This document shows, one piece after another, positions 48,210 to 57,919 of a stretch of 64,000 nucleotides of DNA. Positions within the stretch are counted from its first letter, which is position 1. Every line of letters starts with the position of its first letter. The position numbers and the translations under genes were made by a program. This DNA comes from an uncultured Pelagibacteraceae bacterium (GTDB lineage: Bacteria > Pseudomonadota > Alphaproteobacteria > Pelagibacterales > Pelagibacteraceae): NCBI GenBank assembly GCA_902599995.1, contig CACKHN010000004.1:1-64000 (forward strand), read 5' to 3'. Below the pieces are notes generated by a model, which worked only from the letters and a program-made list of their open reading frames with translations, searched no databases and was not told where the DNA came from.

Positions 48210-50030
48210 ATGTGTGGTATAATTGGTATCTCAAGCAATAAGTCTGTATCGGCGAATATTATCAACTCATTAAAAAAGCTTGAGTATAGGGGTTATGACT
48301 CTGCTGGAATAGCAACTCTTTTTGATGGCAAAATAACTGAAGTAAAGTCTGAGGGTAGAGTAGATGTTTTAGAGGAAAATTTTGATTTAAAAAATTTAAA
48401 AGGGAATATTGGAATTGGCCATGTTAGATGGGCCACACATGGAGCACCAAACAGTATTAATGCTCATCCCCATTCTTCTGACAATGTTTCTGTTGTACAT
48501 AATGGGATTATTGAAAATTCGACTATATTAAAAAAATATCTAACTAACAAAGGTCATATATTTAAATCTCAAACTGACACTGAAGTTATAGTCCATCTAA
48601 TCACAGAGAATTTAAAAACCGATGAATTAGAGGTAGCAATTACAAAAACATTAAAACAACTTCATGGAAGTTTTGCCCTAGGAATTATTTTTAAGGATAA
48701 TCCAAGCTTAATTGTTGGTGCTAGAAGAGGCTCACCCTTAGCTGTTGGTTATGGACCAAATGAAAATTATTTAGGATCAGATTCATATGCATTAAAGGCG
48801 ATGACAAATAAAATTACATACCTTGATGATGGCGAATTTTGCTTTATTAGAAATGATCAAGTGCATTTCTTTAATGAAGATGGAAAAAAGATAAATAAAA
48901 AAATAATTGAACTTTCTTCTGATGAAGCTAGCTATGAAAAAGGTGACTTTAAACATTTTATGGCAAAGGAAATTGAAGAGCAACCAACAACAATTAAGAC
49001 TGGAATTAATGAATATATAGATAAAACAAATTCAGAGATAAATATTTATAATTTTCCATGGAAAATAGATGAAATTAATTCAATCACTTTAATTGGTTGT
49101 GGTACTGCTTACCATTCATGTCTGATGGCTAAATATTGGTTTGAGGACTTGACTCAACTTGACGTAAATATTGATATTGCTTCAGAATTTAGATATCGAA
49201 AAAACAGATTTAAAAGAGATTCTTTATATATATTTGTCTCACAATCTGGAGAAACAGCAGATACTTACGCAGCATTAGATCTATGTAATAAAAATAAAAT
49301 GAAAACTTGTGCTGTAGTGAACGTAATTGAAAGCTCGATTGCAAGAGACTCTAATTTTGTATTACCAATCCATTGTGGACCTGAAATTGGTGTTGCATCA
49401 ACAAAAGCTTTTTTAGGCCAAATATTAATTTTATATATTTTAGCTTTAAAATTTGGAGACATAAGAAAAGAAACTAACAAAGAAAATTATAAAAAAAAGA
49501 TTAAAGACTTACTCAATTTACCAAGTTTGATTGAAAAGTCTTTATTAATAGATAATGATATTCAGGCAATATCTTCTACTTTCAATGAAGCAAAAGGTTC
49601 AATGTTTTTAGGCAGAGGATTTTCATATCCTATTGCACTTGAAGGTGCTTTAAAATTAAAAGAATTGTCTTATGTCCATGCAGAGGGTTATCCAGCGGGA
49701 GAAATGAAGCACGGACCATTGGCATTGATAGAGGATGGAATGCCAGTTGTAGTGTTAGCTCCAAGAGATAGTTATTATAAAAAAACTATTTCAAATATGC
49801 AGGAGGTAATAGCAAGAGGAGCAAAAGTTTTATTAATAACCAATAAGAGTAAAGATGAAATTGTTTCTGAAAATATTTGGGAAACTATTGAAGTTGAAAA
49901 TACGAATGATGATTTATTACCTTTTCTATTGACGATACCTCTTCAAAAACTGGCATATTACTCAGCACTTAAAAAAGGATATGACATAGATAAGCCAAGA
50001 AATTTGGCTAAATCTGTCACTGTTGAATAA
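48210..50030 (+). CDS. glmS: Glutamine-fructose-6-phosphate aminotransferase
   Basis: The 606-residue enzyme makes glucosamine 6-phosphate, the first step to peptidoglycan and LPS amino sugars. N-terminal glutaminase: MCGIIGISSNKSV with nucleophile Cys2, RGYDSAGIA, GHVRWATHGAPN, HNGIIEN. C-terminal two SIS isomerase domains: LIGCGTAYHSCLMAKYW and FVSQSGETADTYAAL, then the C-terminal tail DKPRNLAKSVTVE. Length is normal. It is coupled to the upstream acetyltransferase gene with 3 bp between them. Confidence 0.96.
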   Translation: MCGIIGISSNKSVSANIINSLKKLEYRGYDSAGIATLFDGKITEVKSEGRVDVLEENFDLKNLKGNIGIGHVRWATHGAPNSINAHPHSSDNVSVVHNGIIENSTILKKYLTNKGHIFKSQTDTEVIVHLITENLKTDELEVAITKTLKQLHGSFALGIIFKDNPSLIVGARRGSPLAVGYGPNENYLGSDSYALKAMTNKITYLDDGEFCFIRNDQVHFFNEDGKKINKKIIELSSDEASYEKGDFKHFMAKEIEEQPTTIKTGINEYIDKTNSEINIYNFPWKIDEINSITLIGCGTAYHSCLMAKYWFEDLTQLDVNIDIASEFRYRKNRFKRDSLYIFVSQSGETADTYAALDLCNKNKMKTCAVVNVIESSIARDSNFVLPIHCGPEIGVASTKAFLGQILILYILALKFGDIRKETNKENYKKKIKDLLNLPSLIEKSLLIDNDIQAISSTFNEAKGSMFLGRGFSYPIALEGALKLKELSYVHAEGYPAGEMKHGPLALIEDGMPVVVLAPRDSYYKKTISNMQEVIARGAKVLLITNKSKDEIVSENIWETIEVENTNDDLLPFLLTIPLQKLAYYSALKKGYDIDKPRNLAKSVTVE

Positions 50031-50065
50031 AGTCCAAAGTCTGTTAAAACACTTTCAGGTTGCAT

Positions 50066-51445
50066 ATGAAAAATTGGAAAAAAAATAGTTGGAGAAAATA
50101 TCCGGTTAAACACATACCAGAATATCCAAATAAAAAAGAACTAGATAACGTTTTAGATAAAATTGGAACATTTCCTCCGCTAGTTTTTGCAGGAGAGACA
50201 AGACATTTAAAAGATCAACTTGCAGATGTTGTGGATGGAAAAGCTTTCCTTCTTCAAGGAGGAGATTGTGCAGAAAGCTTTGCAGAATTTAATCCAGACA
50301 ATATAAGGGATACTTTTAAACTAATGTTACAGATGTCATTAGTTTTAACTTACTCTGCATCTTTACCAGTCGTTAAACTTGGAAGAATAGCTGGTCAGTT
50401 TTCAAAACCAAGAAGCTCGCCAACAGAATTAAAAGATGGGGTGGAGCTTCCAAGCTACCTAGGAGACAACATTAATGGCATGGAATTTAATGAAAAAGCT
50501 AGAATTCCAGATCCAAAAAGATTATTTAAAGCTTATTCTCAGTCTGCTGCAACTATAAACCTTATCAGAGCGTTTTCAAAAGGAGGTTTTGCAGATTTAA
50601 ACAAAGTACATTTATGGAATCTAGATTATATTAAAAAAAGTCCTCAATCAAAAAAATTTAAAGAACTTGAGGACAAAATTGCTGATGCCATTGCTTTTAT
50701 GCGTGCGTGTGGAATTACATCAGATTTTAATAACAGACTGTATACAGTAAATTTTTGGACCTCACATGAAGCTTTATTATTACCTTTTGAAGAATCTATG
50801 ACCAGAACAGACTCAACTACTGGTGAAAACCATGCTACTTCTGCTCATTTTGTTTGGATTGGTGACAGAACAAGACAATTAGATGGTGGACATGTTGAAT
50901 TTTGTAGAGGAATTGAAAATCCAATTGGTATTAAATGTGGCCCAACACTTAAAGCAGATGACCTAATTAATCTTTGTAATAAAATTAATCCAAATAATGA
51001 AAAAGGTAAAATTACCTTGATCTCTAGGTTTGGCGCTGACAATGTTTCAAAATATTTACCTAAACTAGTTAGAGCAATTAAAAAGGAAGGACTCAATGTA
51101 ATTTGGTCTTGTGATCCATGCCACGGGAATACAATAAAAGCTGTTACCGGCTTTAAAACAAGACCTTTCAATAGTGTTTTAAAAGAAGTAAGAGATGTTT
51201 TTGCATGTCATCAAAGTGAGGGAAGTTATGCTGGAGGTTTACATATTGAACTTACTGGTCAAGACGTAACAGAATGTATAGGGGGTGCTCAAAAAATATC
51301 TGAAAAAGACTTATCTTCTAGATATCACACCCATTGTGACCCAAGACTTAATTCTAATCAGGCACTGGAGTTAGCATTTTTAATATCAGATGAGATTAAA
51401 AAGAATAGCTCATATTCAAAAAGTGCAAATAGAGCGGCATCTTAA
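50066..51445 (+). CDS. Class II DAHP synthase
   Basis: The 459-residue enzyme condenses phosphoenolpyruvate and erythrose 4-phosphate, the first step of aromatic biosynthesis. Plant/bacterial type II motifs: SWRKYPVKHIPEYP at the start, LLQGGDCAESFAEF (metal Cys), KLGRIAGQFSKPRSSP, FWTSHEALLLPFEE, WSCDPCHGNTIKAV and GGLHIELTGQDVTECIGGA. The ATG at 50066 is chosen; a TTG two codons earlier is in frame. No regulatory extension is seen. Confidence 0.93.
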   Translation: MKNWKKNSWRKYPVKHIPEYPNKKELDNVLDKIGTFPPLVFAGETRHLKDQLADVVDGKAFLLQGGDCAESFAEFNPDNIRDTFKLMLQMSLVLTYSASLPVVKLGRIAGQFSKPRSSPTELKDGVELPSYLGDNINGMEFNEKARIPDPKRLFKAYSQSAATINLIRAFSKGGFADLNKVHLWNLDYIKKSPQSKKFKELEDKIADAIAFMRACGITSDFNNRLYTVNFWTSHEALLLPFEESMTRTDSTTGENHATSAHFVWIGDRTRQLDGGHVEFCRGIENPIGIKCGPTLKADDLINLCNKINPNNEKGKITLISRFGADNVSKYLPKLVRAIKKEGLNVIWSCDPCHGNTIKAVTGFKTRPFNSVLKEVRDVFACHQSEGSYAGGLHIELTGQDVTECIGGAQKISEKDLSSRYHTHCDPRLNSNQALELAFLISDEIKKNSSYSKSANRAAS

Positions 51446-51483
51446 TACATTGAAAAATTACTAAAAATTAATATTAATTAATT

Positions 51484-52221
51484 ATGGATATCTCAGAAAA
51501 AGTAAAATTTATATCTAATTGGATAAAAGATTATGTGAACGACATGCCAACTAAAGCGCAGTCTTTAGTTATAGGTATCTCTGGGGGAATAGACTCATCT
51601 GTTTCAAGTACTTTAAGTGCGATGACAGGCATGAGGACAATTGTATTATCGATGCCAATCAAGCAAAAATCTCATCAGCATGATTTAAGTTTGAAACATC
51701 AAGAGTGGTTAGTTAAAAATTTTAAAAATGTAGAGGCGCATACGGTTAATTTAGATGAGTTATTTTTAGCTTTTAGTGCCAGTTTGTCTAAATTTGATAA
51801 TGAACATGGAATGGCAAATTCAAGAGCAAGATTAAGAATGACCACTCTGTATCAAGTGGCTGCAGCCAATAAAGGTATTGTTGTAGGAACTGGAAATAAA
51901 GTTGAAGATTTTGGGGTAGGGTTTTATACAAAATATGGTGACGGTGGAGTTGATATATCACCGATAGCTGATTGTAATAAAACTCAAATTTGGGAACTAG
52001 GGAAAGAACTTGGAATTCTAAAGGAAATAATCGAAGCTGCACCTACAGATGGATTATGGGACGATGGTAGAACAGATGAAGGTCAACTAGGTTTAAAGTA
52101 TGAAGAATTAGAGGAGGCTATGGTTAATCCAAATTCTCCGAATCGAGCTAAATACGAAGATATAAGAAAACAAAATTTGCATAAAATGGAGCCAATTCCA
52201 GTATGCATTATTCCAAATTAA
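51484..52221 (+). CDS. nadE: NH3-dependent NAD synthetase
   Basis: The 245-residue enzyme adenylates and amidates deamido-NAD using ammonia. It has the P-loop VIGISGGIDSSVSS (about 28-41), VVGTGNKVEDFGVGFYTKYGDGGVDISPIADCNKTQ is the substrate part (split here), and PTDGLWDDGRTDE follows. No glutaminase domain is attached, so it relies on free ammonium. It lies in a run of biosynthetic genes (DAHP synthase before, cysS after). Confidence 0.93.
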   Translation: MDISEKVKFISNWIKDYVNDMPTKAQSLVIGISGGIDSSVSSTLSAMTGMRTIVLSMPIKQKSHQHDLSLKHQEWLVKNFKNVEAHTVNLDELFLAFSASLSKFDNEHGMANSRARLRMTTLYQVAAANKGIVVGTGNKVEDFGVGFYTKYGDGGVDISPIADCNKTQIWELGKELGILKEIIEAAPTDGLWDDGRTDEGQLGLKYEELEEAMVNPNSPNRAKYEDIRKQNLHKMEPIPVCIIPN

Positions 52222-52266
52222 TCAAATAGATTCACAAATCTATTTTTTAAGTATATTCCTAAAATC

Positions 52267-53619
52267 ATGAGTAATGATATTTTTTTAACTAACAATCTTA
52301 CCAACAAAAAAGAAAAATTTGATCCTATAGATAAAAAAAATATTAGAATGTACGTTTGCGGTCCAACTGTTTATGATGATCCTCATATTGGAAATGCAAG
52401 ACCTCTTGTTGTTTTTGATATTCTTTTTAAAATTTTAAAAAAAAAATATTCTAAAGTTACCTATGTAAGAAATATAACCGATGTTGACGATAAAATTATA
52501 AATTCATCAAAAGATAAAAATATTCCAATTTCTGAGTTGACTGAAAATGTAAATAAAAGTTTTCAGAAAGATTGTAATTATTTGAATTGTGATATTCCTA
52601 CACATCAGCCAAAAGCAACAGAACATATTGATTTAATGATAGAAATGATTTCCGATTTAATAAATAAGGGATTTGCTTACGAAGAAAATAAACATGTCTA
52701 TTTTGAAGTAAATAAATTTAAAGATTATGGAAAACTTTCAAATAAAAATCTTGATGAATTAATTACTGGTTCTAGAGTTGAAGTGAGCGAGAATAAAAAA
52801 AACTCACAGGATTTTGTTCTTTGGAAACCCTCTAAAGATCATGAACCTTCTTGGGTTTCTCCCTGGGGGAAAGGCAGACCTGGGTGGCACTTAGAATGTT
52901 CTGCCATGTCAAAAAAGTTTCTCGGAAATGAGTTTGATATTCATGGAGGCGGTATAGATTTATTGTTTCCACACCATGAAAACGAAATTGCACAATCAAG
53001 ATGTGCAAATGATACAAAAGTTTTTGCAAATTACTGGTTGCATAATGCATTTATAACAATGTTGAATGAAAAAATGTCTAAATCGCAAGGAAATATTTTA
53101 AAAATAAAGGATTTTAGAAATAAGGTAAATGGTCAAGTATTGAGATTAGCTTTAATGAGTGCGCATTACAAACAACCATTAGATTGGAGCGATAAACTTT
53201 TAAGTGATTGTCAAAATACAATTAGTAAATGGTATAATGTTTACTCATCTGATCATCATGAAAAAGTTGGAGACGAAATTCTAAAACCACTTTACGATGA
53301 CTTAAATACACCAGGGTATATTGCTAATCTTCATAAATTGTATGATAAAGCACAAAAAGGAAATTTAACTGACAAAGCATTATTTACTTCTGCATGCAAT
53401 TTTATAGGATTATTGAATGAAACAGAAATTGAATGGTTAGAGTTTAAGAAAAACAAACTTTCAATAAATGAAGCTGAAATTTTAGATAAAATTAACCAAA
53501 GAAATAAAGCTCGAGAAGATAAAAACTATAAAGAAGCTGATAAAATAAGAGATGAACTTTTAGATAATGGTGTTTTAATAGAAGATAAAGATGGTAAAAC
53601 CACTTGGAAATATAAATGA
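52267..53619 (+). CDS. cysS: Cysteinyl-tRNA synthetase
   Basis: The 450-residue class I synthetase shows MYVCGPTVYDDPHIGNARP (Zn-binding Cys and HIGH-like HIGN), WHLECSAMSKKFLG (second Zn Cys), GGGIDLLFPHHENEIAQS and EKMSKSQGN (KMSKS). The C-terminal helical anticodon region is present though short. It charges tRNA-Cys. It overlaps cimA by 4 bp, so the two are cotranscribed. Confidence 0.96.
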   Translation: MSNDIFLTNNLTNKKEKFDPIDKKNIRMYVCGPTVYDDPHIGNARPLVVFDILFKILKKKYSKVTYVRNITDVDDKIINSSKDKNIPISELTENVNKSFQKDCNYLNCDIPTHQPKATEHIDLMIEMISDLINKGFAYEENKHVYFEVNKFKDYGKLSNKNLDELITGSRVEVSENKKNSQDFVLWKPSKDHEPSWVSPWGKGRPGWHLECSAMSKKFLGNEFDIHGGGIDLLFPHHENEIAQSRCANDTKVFANYWLHNAFITMLNEKMSKSQGNILKIKDFRNKVNGQVLRLALMSAHYKQPLDWSDKLLSDCQNTISKWYNVYSSDHHEKVGDEILKPLYDDLNTPGYIANLHKLYDKAQKGNLTDKALFTSACNFIGLLNETEIEWLEFKKNKLSINEAEILDKINQRNKAREDKNYKEADKIRDELLDNGVLIEDKDGKTTWKYK

Positions 53620-55217
53620 GTAAAGAGCAACTATATATATTTGACACTACTCTCCGAGACGGAGCACAAACTCAAGGAGTGGATTTTTCAATTGATGATA
53701 AGTTGAAAATATCATCTTCTCTTGATGACCTTGGTGTTGATTATATCGAGGGTGGTTGGCCTGGTGCAAATCCAACGGATACAGAATTTTTTAACAAAGA
53801 TCACAATTTTAGATCAGCTAACTTAACTGCTTTTGGAATGACCAAGAAATCAGAACATAGCGCTGAAAATGACCCAATGTTATCCTCTTTAATTAATTCA
53901 AAAAGCAAATCAGTTTGTTTATTTGGAAAATCTTGGGATTTTCAAGTTGACGTAGCCCTGGGCATCTCAAAAGATGAAAACTTAAATAATATTGCTGAAA
54001 GTGCAAAACACATTGTTAAATCAGGTAAAGAATTTATGTTTGATGCCGAACATTTCTTTGATGGATATAAGGCAAATGCTGAATATGCGCTTGCTTGTCT
54101 AAAATCTGCTTATGATAATGGAGCGCGATGGATAGTCTTATGTGATACAAATGGAGGTACACTTCCTCATGAAGTTGAAAAAATTGTCTTAGAAGTTGCA
54201 AAATATGTTCCAGGAAAAAATTTAGGAATTCATGCCCATAATGATACAGAAAATGCTGTTGCAAATAGTTTAACCGCAGTTCAGGCAGGAGTTAGACAAG
54301 TCCAAGGTACTATTAATGGATTAGGGGAAAGATGTGGTAATGCAAATTTAATATCGCTTATCCCGACCTTTTTTTTAAAAAAAGATCTTTATGAAAATTA
54401 TCAACTCAATATAAAACGTGAAAAATTAAAAAATTTAACACAATGCTCAAGGTTGTTAGATGAATTACTTAATCGGAAACCAAATAAACATTTACCCTAT
54501 GTTGGCGCATCTGCTTTTTCTCACAAAGGAGGAATGCATGTTTCTGCTGTTCAGAAAGATCCAAAAACTTATGAACACATTAATCCTGAGGAAGTCGGTA
54601 ACTCCAGAAATATAGTTGTTTCAGATCAATCAGGGCAGTCTAATATTATGTCTAGATTAAACTCTATTGGCATAAATGTGGAGAAAAATGATCCAAAAAT
54701 AAAAAAACTTCTTGAGGAAGTAAAAGATAGAGAATTTATAGGGTATAGCTATGATGGTGCAGACGCCTCTTTTGAATTATTAGCAAGAAGATTGATGGGT
54801 GAAATACCAAGATATATTTCAATTAATGAATATGATGTTTCAGTTAAAAAAGGCAAATCTGGAGAAATTATTTCTTTTGCAAAGGCTCAATTAGAAGTGG
54901 ATGGACAAAAAATACCATGTGAAGGGGAAGGGAATGGGCCAGTTAATGCGTTAGATAATGCAATCAGAAAAAACGTGGATAAACTTGATAAGTATTCTAA
55001 ATATTTGAAAGATCTAAGACTTGTTGACTATAAAGTAAGAATTTTAAATACTGGAACAGAAGCTGTAACAAGAGTTAGTATTGAAAGTACAGACTCTAAA
55101 GGAATAAATTGGTTTACTATAGGAGTGTCACCAAATATTATAGATGCATCATTTAAAGCTCTAATCGACAGCTTGGATTATAAACTATACAAAGATAATG
55201 CTCCTGCAAGTGTTTAA
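53616..55217 (+). CDS. cimA: (R)-citramalate synthase
   Basis: The 533-residue enzyme of the LeuA/HomCS family has LYIFDTTLRDGAQTQGVDFS, GADYIEGGWPGANPTD-like metal/substrate region, WIVLCDTNGGTLPHEV, GIHAHNDTENAVANS (metal His) and AFSHKGGMHVSAV. The C-terminal LeuA-type allosteric domain begins near residue 400. It condenses pyruvate and acetyl-CoA to citramalate, giving 2-oxobutyrate for isoleucine without threonine deaminase. It overlaps cysS and is followed 2 bp later by a DUF1989 gene. Confidence 0.93.
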   Translation: MSKEQLYIFDTTLRDGAQTQGVDFSIDDKLKISSSLDDLGVDYIEGGWPGANPTDTEFFNKDHNFRSANLTAFGMTKKSEHSAENDPMLSSLINSKSKSVCLFGKSWDFQVDVALGISKDENLNNIAESAKHIVKSGKEFMFDAEHFFDGYKANAEYALACLKSAYDNGARWIVLCDTNGGTLPHEVEKIVLEVAKYVPGKNLGIHAHNDTENAVANSLTAVQAGVRQVQGTINGLGERCGNANLISLIPTFFLKKDLYENYQLNIKREKLKNLTQCSRLLDELLNRKPNKHLPYVGASAFSHKGGMHVSAVQKDPKTYEHINPEEVGNSRNIVVSDQSGQSNIMSRLNSIGINVEKNDPKIKKLLEEVKDREFIGYSYDGADASFELLARRLMGEIPRYISINEYDVSVKKGKSGEIISFAKAQLEVDGQKIPCEGEGNGPVNALDNAIRKNVDKLDKYSKYLKDLRLVDYKVRILNTGTEAVTRVSIESTDSKGINWFTIGVSPNIIDASFKALIDSLDYKLYKDNAPASV

Positions 55218-55219
55218 GC

Positions 55220-56083
55220 ATGAAGATTAAAAAATTTTCAAACAAACCTTCAAATATAAATGAAAGAATTGGTGCAAAGCCTGTTGTTTGTTATCCAAAT
55301 AATAATATTGATGAAAATAGTTTAAATATTTTGCATATAGCGAGAAAAAATTTGATTAAGAAAAATGAAATTATTATTCCTCCTAGAGATGCTAAAACTT
55401 TTAAGGTTCAAAAGGGAGAGTTTTTTAGGATTGAAAGCATTGACGGACCTCAAGTTGGAGATTTAAATCTCTTTAATTTTAGTAATTTGAATGAAAAATT
55501 TTATTCAGGGAAAACAAGGGCTCTTTATGGAACACATTTATCTGTTGGTGATAAAATGTTAAGTAATTTTCCTTATTTAAGATCTTTGGCAACTATTACA
55601 TGGGATACCTTAGATTGGTATGACTATGATGGAGATGGGGGATCAGTGCATGATGTAATTGGCACTAGGTGTGATCCCTATACCTCAAAGCTCCTTTCAG
55701 GTAATGATTACCACTATTGCTGTCATTCGAATTTAACTAGAGCTTTAGTGAAAGAAAAAAAACTAAAAATTGATGAAGCCGAAAAGATAGTACATGATGT
55801 TTTGAATGTATTCATGCTAACTGGATTTACCAATGACACAAAACAATATTTTATGAAAGCAAGCCCTGTAAGACCAGGTGATTATCTAGAATTTTTTGCA
55901 GAAATAGATTTGTTAGGAGCACTGTCTGCTTGTCCAGGTGGAGATTGTGGATCAGAGCATTCTTCTGATGTAGCTAAATGTTATCCATTGAAAGTAAGTA
56001 TATGGCAGGGAGAGGAAAAGTATTTAAAAGATTTAGTTAAATCAGAAATTTCAAATTATGACAGAGGTCATGGCATAGATTAA
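55220..56083 (+). CDS. DUF1989 (urea-carboxylase-associated-like) protein
   Basis: The 287-residue cytoplasmic protein contains the DUF1989 pattern: IPPRDAKTFKVQKGEFFRI, GPQVGDLNLFN, SGKTRALYGTHLSVGDKM, and a Cys-rich block YHYCCHSN and SACPGGDCGSEHSSD that may bind a metal. Relatives accompany urea carboxylase and allophanate genes, and some act in guanidine or carboxylate metabolism. Here it sits between cimA and trmJ with no urea genes around, so its role is open. Confidence 0.75.
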   Translation: MKIKKFSNKPSNINERIGAKPVVCYPNNNIDENSLNILHIARKNLIKKNEIIIPPRDAKTFKVQKGEFFRIESIDGPQVGDLNLFNFSNLNEKFYSGKTRALYGTHLSVGDKMLSNFPYLRSLATITWDTLDWYDYDGDGGSVHDVIGTRCDPYTSKLLSGNDYHYCCHSNLTRALVKEKKLKIDEAEKIVHDVLNVFMLTGFTNDTKQYFMKASPVRPGDYLEFFAEIDLLGALSACPGGDCGSEHSSDVAKCYPLKVSIWQGEEKYLKDLVKSEISNYDRGHGID

Positions 56084-56085
56084 AT

Positions 56086-56799
56086 ATGTTAAACAAAAAT
56101 ATTTCATTTATTATTCATAAACCTCAATTATCAGAAAATATAGGCGCGTGTGCAAGAGCCATAAAAAATTTTAATTTTCAAAAAATGATTGTTGTGGACC
56201 CTAAACCAATTTATCCTAATGATAAAATTTTAGCTACTGCAGTAGGCGCCAAAAACATAATTACTAAAAGTAAAAAATACGAAAATTTAGAGCCAGCACT
56301 TAAAAATATTGATATTGTAATTGCTACTTCTGCTAGATTCAGAAACAAAAATATCAAACACATTCAGCTAGAAGACCTAAAAAAGATAGATTTTACAAAA
56401 AGAGTTGCTTTTTTATTTGGTTCCGAAGCATCAGGACTGTCAAATAATGAGATTAGTTATGCAAATTACACCCTTCAAATTCCTACTAATCCAGAATTTA
56501 AATCTCTAAATTTATCTCACAGTCTTATTATAATTGCCCAATTTGTTTACAGCATCTTAAAAACAAAGATTTCTAATTTTAAAAAATCAAAAAAAGTAAA
56601 AGCAGCCTCAAAAAAAGATATACTATCAATGAAAAATCTATGCATAAAAAATTTAGAAGAGATAGGTTTTTTTAAACCTAAAGATAAGAAGCCCACAATG
56701 CTTGAGAACTTGAGAAATATTTTTTATAAAATGGAATTATCTTCTAAGGAAACGCGTATTTTATCAAGTGTATTTGCCAGTTTAGGAAAAAAAAAGTAA
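56086..56799 (+). CDS. trmJ: tRNA (cytidine/uridine-2'-O-)-methyltransferase TrmJ type
   Basis: The 237-residue SPOUT enzyme shows the N-terminal pattern IIHKPQLSENIGACARAIKNF, then KMIVVDPKP and AFLFGSEASGLSNNEI (knot region), and LQIPTNPEFKSLNLSHSLIIIAQ. C-terminal helices match the TrmJ tail. It methylates ribose at position 32 of tRNA. It follows the DUF1989 gene by 2 bp. Confidence 0.88.
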   Translation: MLNKNISFIIHKPQLSENIGACARAIKNFNFQKMIVVDPKPIYPNDKILATAVGAKNIITKSKKYENLEPALKNIDIVIATSARFRNKNIKHIQLEDLKKIDFTKRVAFLFGSEASGLSNNEISYANYTLQIPTNPEFKSLNLSHSLIIIAQFVYSILKTKISNFKKSKKVKAASKKDILSMKNLCIKNLEEIGFFKPKDKKPTMLENLRNIFYKMELSSKETRILSSVFASLGKKK

Positions 56800-56851
56800 A
56801 ATTAACATTGATTATTATTGATTAAATTTACAAAATATTTTACGGTGTATA

Positions 56852-57220
56852 ATGTTTAAATTAATTTCATTCTCATTTGCTTTTGTCCTACTTACTTCCT
56901 GCGCGACTATAGTAAATGATGCTGAGGTTCCAGTAACTTTATCATTTAGTGATGGTAGTTCTGGAAGTTGTAATCTTTCAAATAAAAGAGCACAATATCA
57001 AGTTGATGTTCCTGGCACACACAGAGTTAGGCGTTCTGACGATGCTTTAAAATATGATTGCAAAACCGTAGAAGGTAAAACGGCATTTGGTAGCATTCCA
57101 AGCGAAATGGAAGGAGCTAAGCTTGCTGGAAGTGTTGTTTTTTTTGATTTAGGTATAACAGACTCAATTACTGACAAACATAGAACTTACACTCCTAATT
57201 TTACAATACCAATTAAGTAA
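56852..57220 (+). CDS. Small lipoprotein of unknown function
   Basis: The 122-residue product has a lipoprotein signal (hydrophobic residues 5-15, lipobox LTSC with Cys17). Its mature part reads ATIVNDAEVPVTLSFSDGSSG and includes VDVPGTHRVRRSDDALKYDC, with a likely disulfide between two Cys. It resembles many small outer-envelope lipoproteins with a beta fold and a glycine-rich C-terminal part, but no specific family can be named. A hairpin at 57237-57262 lies downstream. Confidence 0.75.
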   Translation: MFKLISFSFAFVLLTSCATIVNDAEVPVTLSFSDGSSGSCNLSNKRAQYQVDVPGTHRVRRSDDALKYDCKTVEGKTAFGSIPSEMEGAKLAGSVVFFDLGITDSITDKHRTYTPNFTIPIK

Positions 57221-57236
57221 ATATAAGGGATCATAG

Positions 57237-57262
57237 ATCAAGGAATGAGATAAATCCTTGAT
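57237..57262 (+). other. Hairpin between the lipoprotein gene and rpsD
   Basis: ATCAAGGA (57237-57244) pairs with TCCTTGAT (57255-57262) across a 10-base loop. There is no T-run after it, and the rpsD -35 begins right at its end. It may stabilise the end of the lipoprotein mRNA. Confidence 0.45.
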
Positions 57263-57289
57263 TGACAAAACAATGACTAGGTTTATAAC
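57262..57289 (+). promoter_or_regulatory. rpsD promoter
   Basis: A consensus -35, TTGACA (57262-57267), and TATAAC (57284-57289), 16 bp apart, lie 12 bp before the rpsD start at 57302. The leader would be only a few bases, with no room for S4-type autoregulatory structures. Confidence 0.7.
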
Positions 57290-57301
57290 CCCCCATATCA
57301 A

Positions 57302-57919
57302 ATGACAAAAAGATTAAACTCTAAACACAAAGTTGATAGAAGATTAAAGGTTAACCTATGGGGAAGACCAAAAAGTCCGTTTAACACTAGAGCTTATGGA
57401 CCAGGACAACATGGTCAAACAAGAACAGCTAAGCCTTCAGATTATGGAATTCAGTTACAGGCAAAACAAAAACTAAAAGCTTATTATGGCAATATTAATG
57501 AAAGACAATTTAGAAATATCTATAAAAAAGCTGTTATGCTTAAAGGGGATACAGGTGAAAATTTAATAGGTTTACTTGAAAGAAGACTGGATGCCGTCAT
57601 TTATAGAGCAAAATTTGCAACAACAATTTTTTCAGCCAGACAGTTAATAAATCATGGACATGTGAAAGTTAATGGTAAAAAAGTTAATATTGGAAGTTAT
57701 TTAGTCAAAGAGGAAGACTCAATAGAAATTAGAGATAAATCAAAACAATTAGCAATTATTGATATTGCCCTTGCTAATAAAGAAAGAGAAACACCTGAAT
57801 ATCTACAAATGGATGAAAAAAATAAAAAATTGAAATTTGTTAGAGTTCCTAAATTTGAAGAAGTCCCGTACCCAATTGTAATGGAACCGAACTTAGTTAT
57901 TGAATATTACTCAAGATAA
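57302..57919 (+). CDS. rpsD: 30S ribosomal protein S4
   Basis: The 205-residue protein begins [20 protein letters not shown], has the alphaproteobacterial start, and contains [18 protein letters not shown] and [17 protein letters not shown]. The S4 RNA-binding domain is at about 95-160 ([20 protein letters not shown]). It nucleates small-subunit assembly. No Zn Cys motif is present. It is preceded by a strong promoter and lies apart from other ribosomal genes, as is common in Alphaproteobacteria. Confidence 0.97.
   Translation: MTKRLNSKHKVDRRLKVNLWGRPKSPFNTRAYGPGQHGQTRTAKPSDYGIQLQAKQKLKAYYGNINERQFRNIYKKAVMLKGDTGENLIGLLERRLDAVIYRAKFATTIFSARQLINHGHVKVNGKKVNIGSYLVKEEDSIEIRDKSKQLAIIDIALANKERETPEYLQMDEKNKKLKFVRVPKFEEVPYPIVMEPNLVIEYYSR

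Noticed and set aside
57237..57262. Terminator after the lipoprotein gene
   Set aside because: The hairpin has no T-run and the rpsD -35 starts at its end, so it was listed only as a hairpin.
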